A stretch of 6,108 nt of DNA. It comes from JAUUZQ01 sp964538375. GTDB lineage: Bacteria > Bacteroidota > Bacteroidia > Bacteroidales > GCA-2748055. The stretch spans positions 1 through 6,108 of the forward strand of contig CAZIFQ010000062.1 of assembly GCA_964538375.1 (NCBI GenBank). Direction: 5' to 3'. Each line of letters opens with the position of its first letter. Within the stretch, counting starts at the first letter, position 1. Below the pieces are notes generated by a model. That model did no database searches, was not told where the DNA came from, and was given only the letters and a program-made list of their open reading frames with translations. The position numbers and the translations under genes were made by a program. Shown here in pieces: positions 5,793 through 6,108 of the stretch.

Positions 5793-6108
5793 ATGAACAA
5801 GAAAATGAAACTCCGGGTTGGTATTCTGGGGGCAACAGGGATGGTAGGTCAAAATTTCATTCGATTACTAAATGATCATCCCTGGTTCGAAGTCTGTTAT
5901 CTTGCAGCTTCCCAGCATTCCGCAGGAAAGGAATATGAAAAAGCTGTGGCAGGCCGCTGGTTGGTTGAGGGTGAGATCCCTGAGCAAGTGAAGAATATAA
6001 CGGTCAATTCTGTACTGGAAGTTGAGAATGCCTCCAACGCCTGTGATTTTGTGTTCTCTGCTTTCAATATGGAGAAAGAGGAAATCCGGAAACTTGAAGA
6101 GCTGTACG
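5793..6108 (+). CDS. asd: Aspartate-semialdehyde dehydrogenase, N-terminal part (runs off the window)
   Basis: This enzyme converts aspartyl phosphate to aspartate semialdehyde, the step between the kinase and homoserine dehydrogenase encoded just upstream. Only 105 codons are present. They contain the NADP-binding loop GILGATGMVGQNFI (10-23), then NDHPWFEVCYLAAS (27-40) and SAGKEY, and finally DFVFSAF (85-91). This pattern fits the archaeal/fungal-type enzyme rather than the E. coli type. The catalytic cysteine would lie beyond the window. The ATG directly abuts the TAA of the kinase gene, and GGAAAGG (5778-5784) inside the kinase end is a suitable ribosome site, so the genes are likely translationally coupled. 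A second ATG at codon 5 (5805) is possible but has a poorer context. Confidence 0.93.
   Translation, partial: MNKKMKLRVGILGATGMVGQNFIRLLNDHPWFEVCYLAASQHSAGKEYEKAVAGRWLVEGEIPEQVKNITVNSVLEVENASNACDFVFSAFNMEKEEIRKLEELY

Overview
The window holds the homoserine and methionine branch of the aspartate pathway, laid out as two divergent operons around a regulatory region of about 735 bp. It looks like one bacterial chromosomal contig or scaffold of moderate G+C. A complete T-box leader and two clear sigma70-type promoters point to a Gram-positive-like bacterium. An unsequenced Chloroflexota (Anaerolineae-like) or Firmicutes-type genome would fit, but the sequence does not settle the phylum. The 100-N block and the truncated last gene suggest a draft assembly.

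Layout: positions 1-421 carry no gene I can support. On the minus strand, metA (homoserine O-acyltransferase, 1601-2521) is followed by metY (O-acetylhomoserine sulfhydrylase, 422-1564). MetY is interrupted by an assembly gap that is probably larger than drawn. Upstream of metA are a strong promoter (2769-2797), a structured leader of about 240 nt and a textbook intrinsic terminator (2586-2619) placed before the metA start. The leader can form two mutually exclusive helices. One is an anchoring stem; the other is a 12-bp antiterminator that disrupts the terminator. This is the architecture of a transcription-attenuating riboswitch or leader-peptide attenuator. It does not match the S-box or any SAM riboswitch whose consensus I can recall. 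A 36-codon ORF starts at about the predicted transcription start and stops inside the antiterminator arm.

On the plus strand, an extended -10 promoter (2937-2964) drives a T-box leader (about 2971-3236) whose specifier codon reads ACC (threonine). It controls hom (homoserine dehydrogenase, 3257-4336), an aspartate kinase (4356-5792) and a truncated asd (5793-6108). The kinase and dehydrogenase resemble the two halves of the bifunctional ThrA enzyme, but here they are separate genes in reversed order.

Together the plus operon takes aspartate to homoserine, and the minus operon takes homoserine to O-acetylhomoserine and homocysteine. The plus operon appears to sense uncharged tRNA-Thr. The minus operon appears to have a separate transcription attenuator whose signal is not identified.
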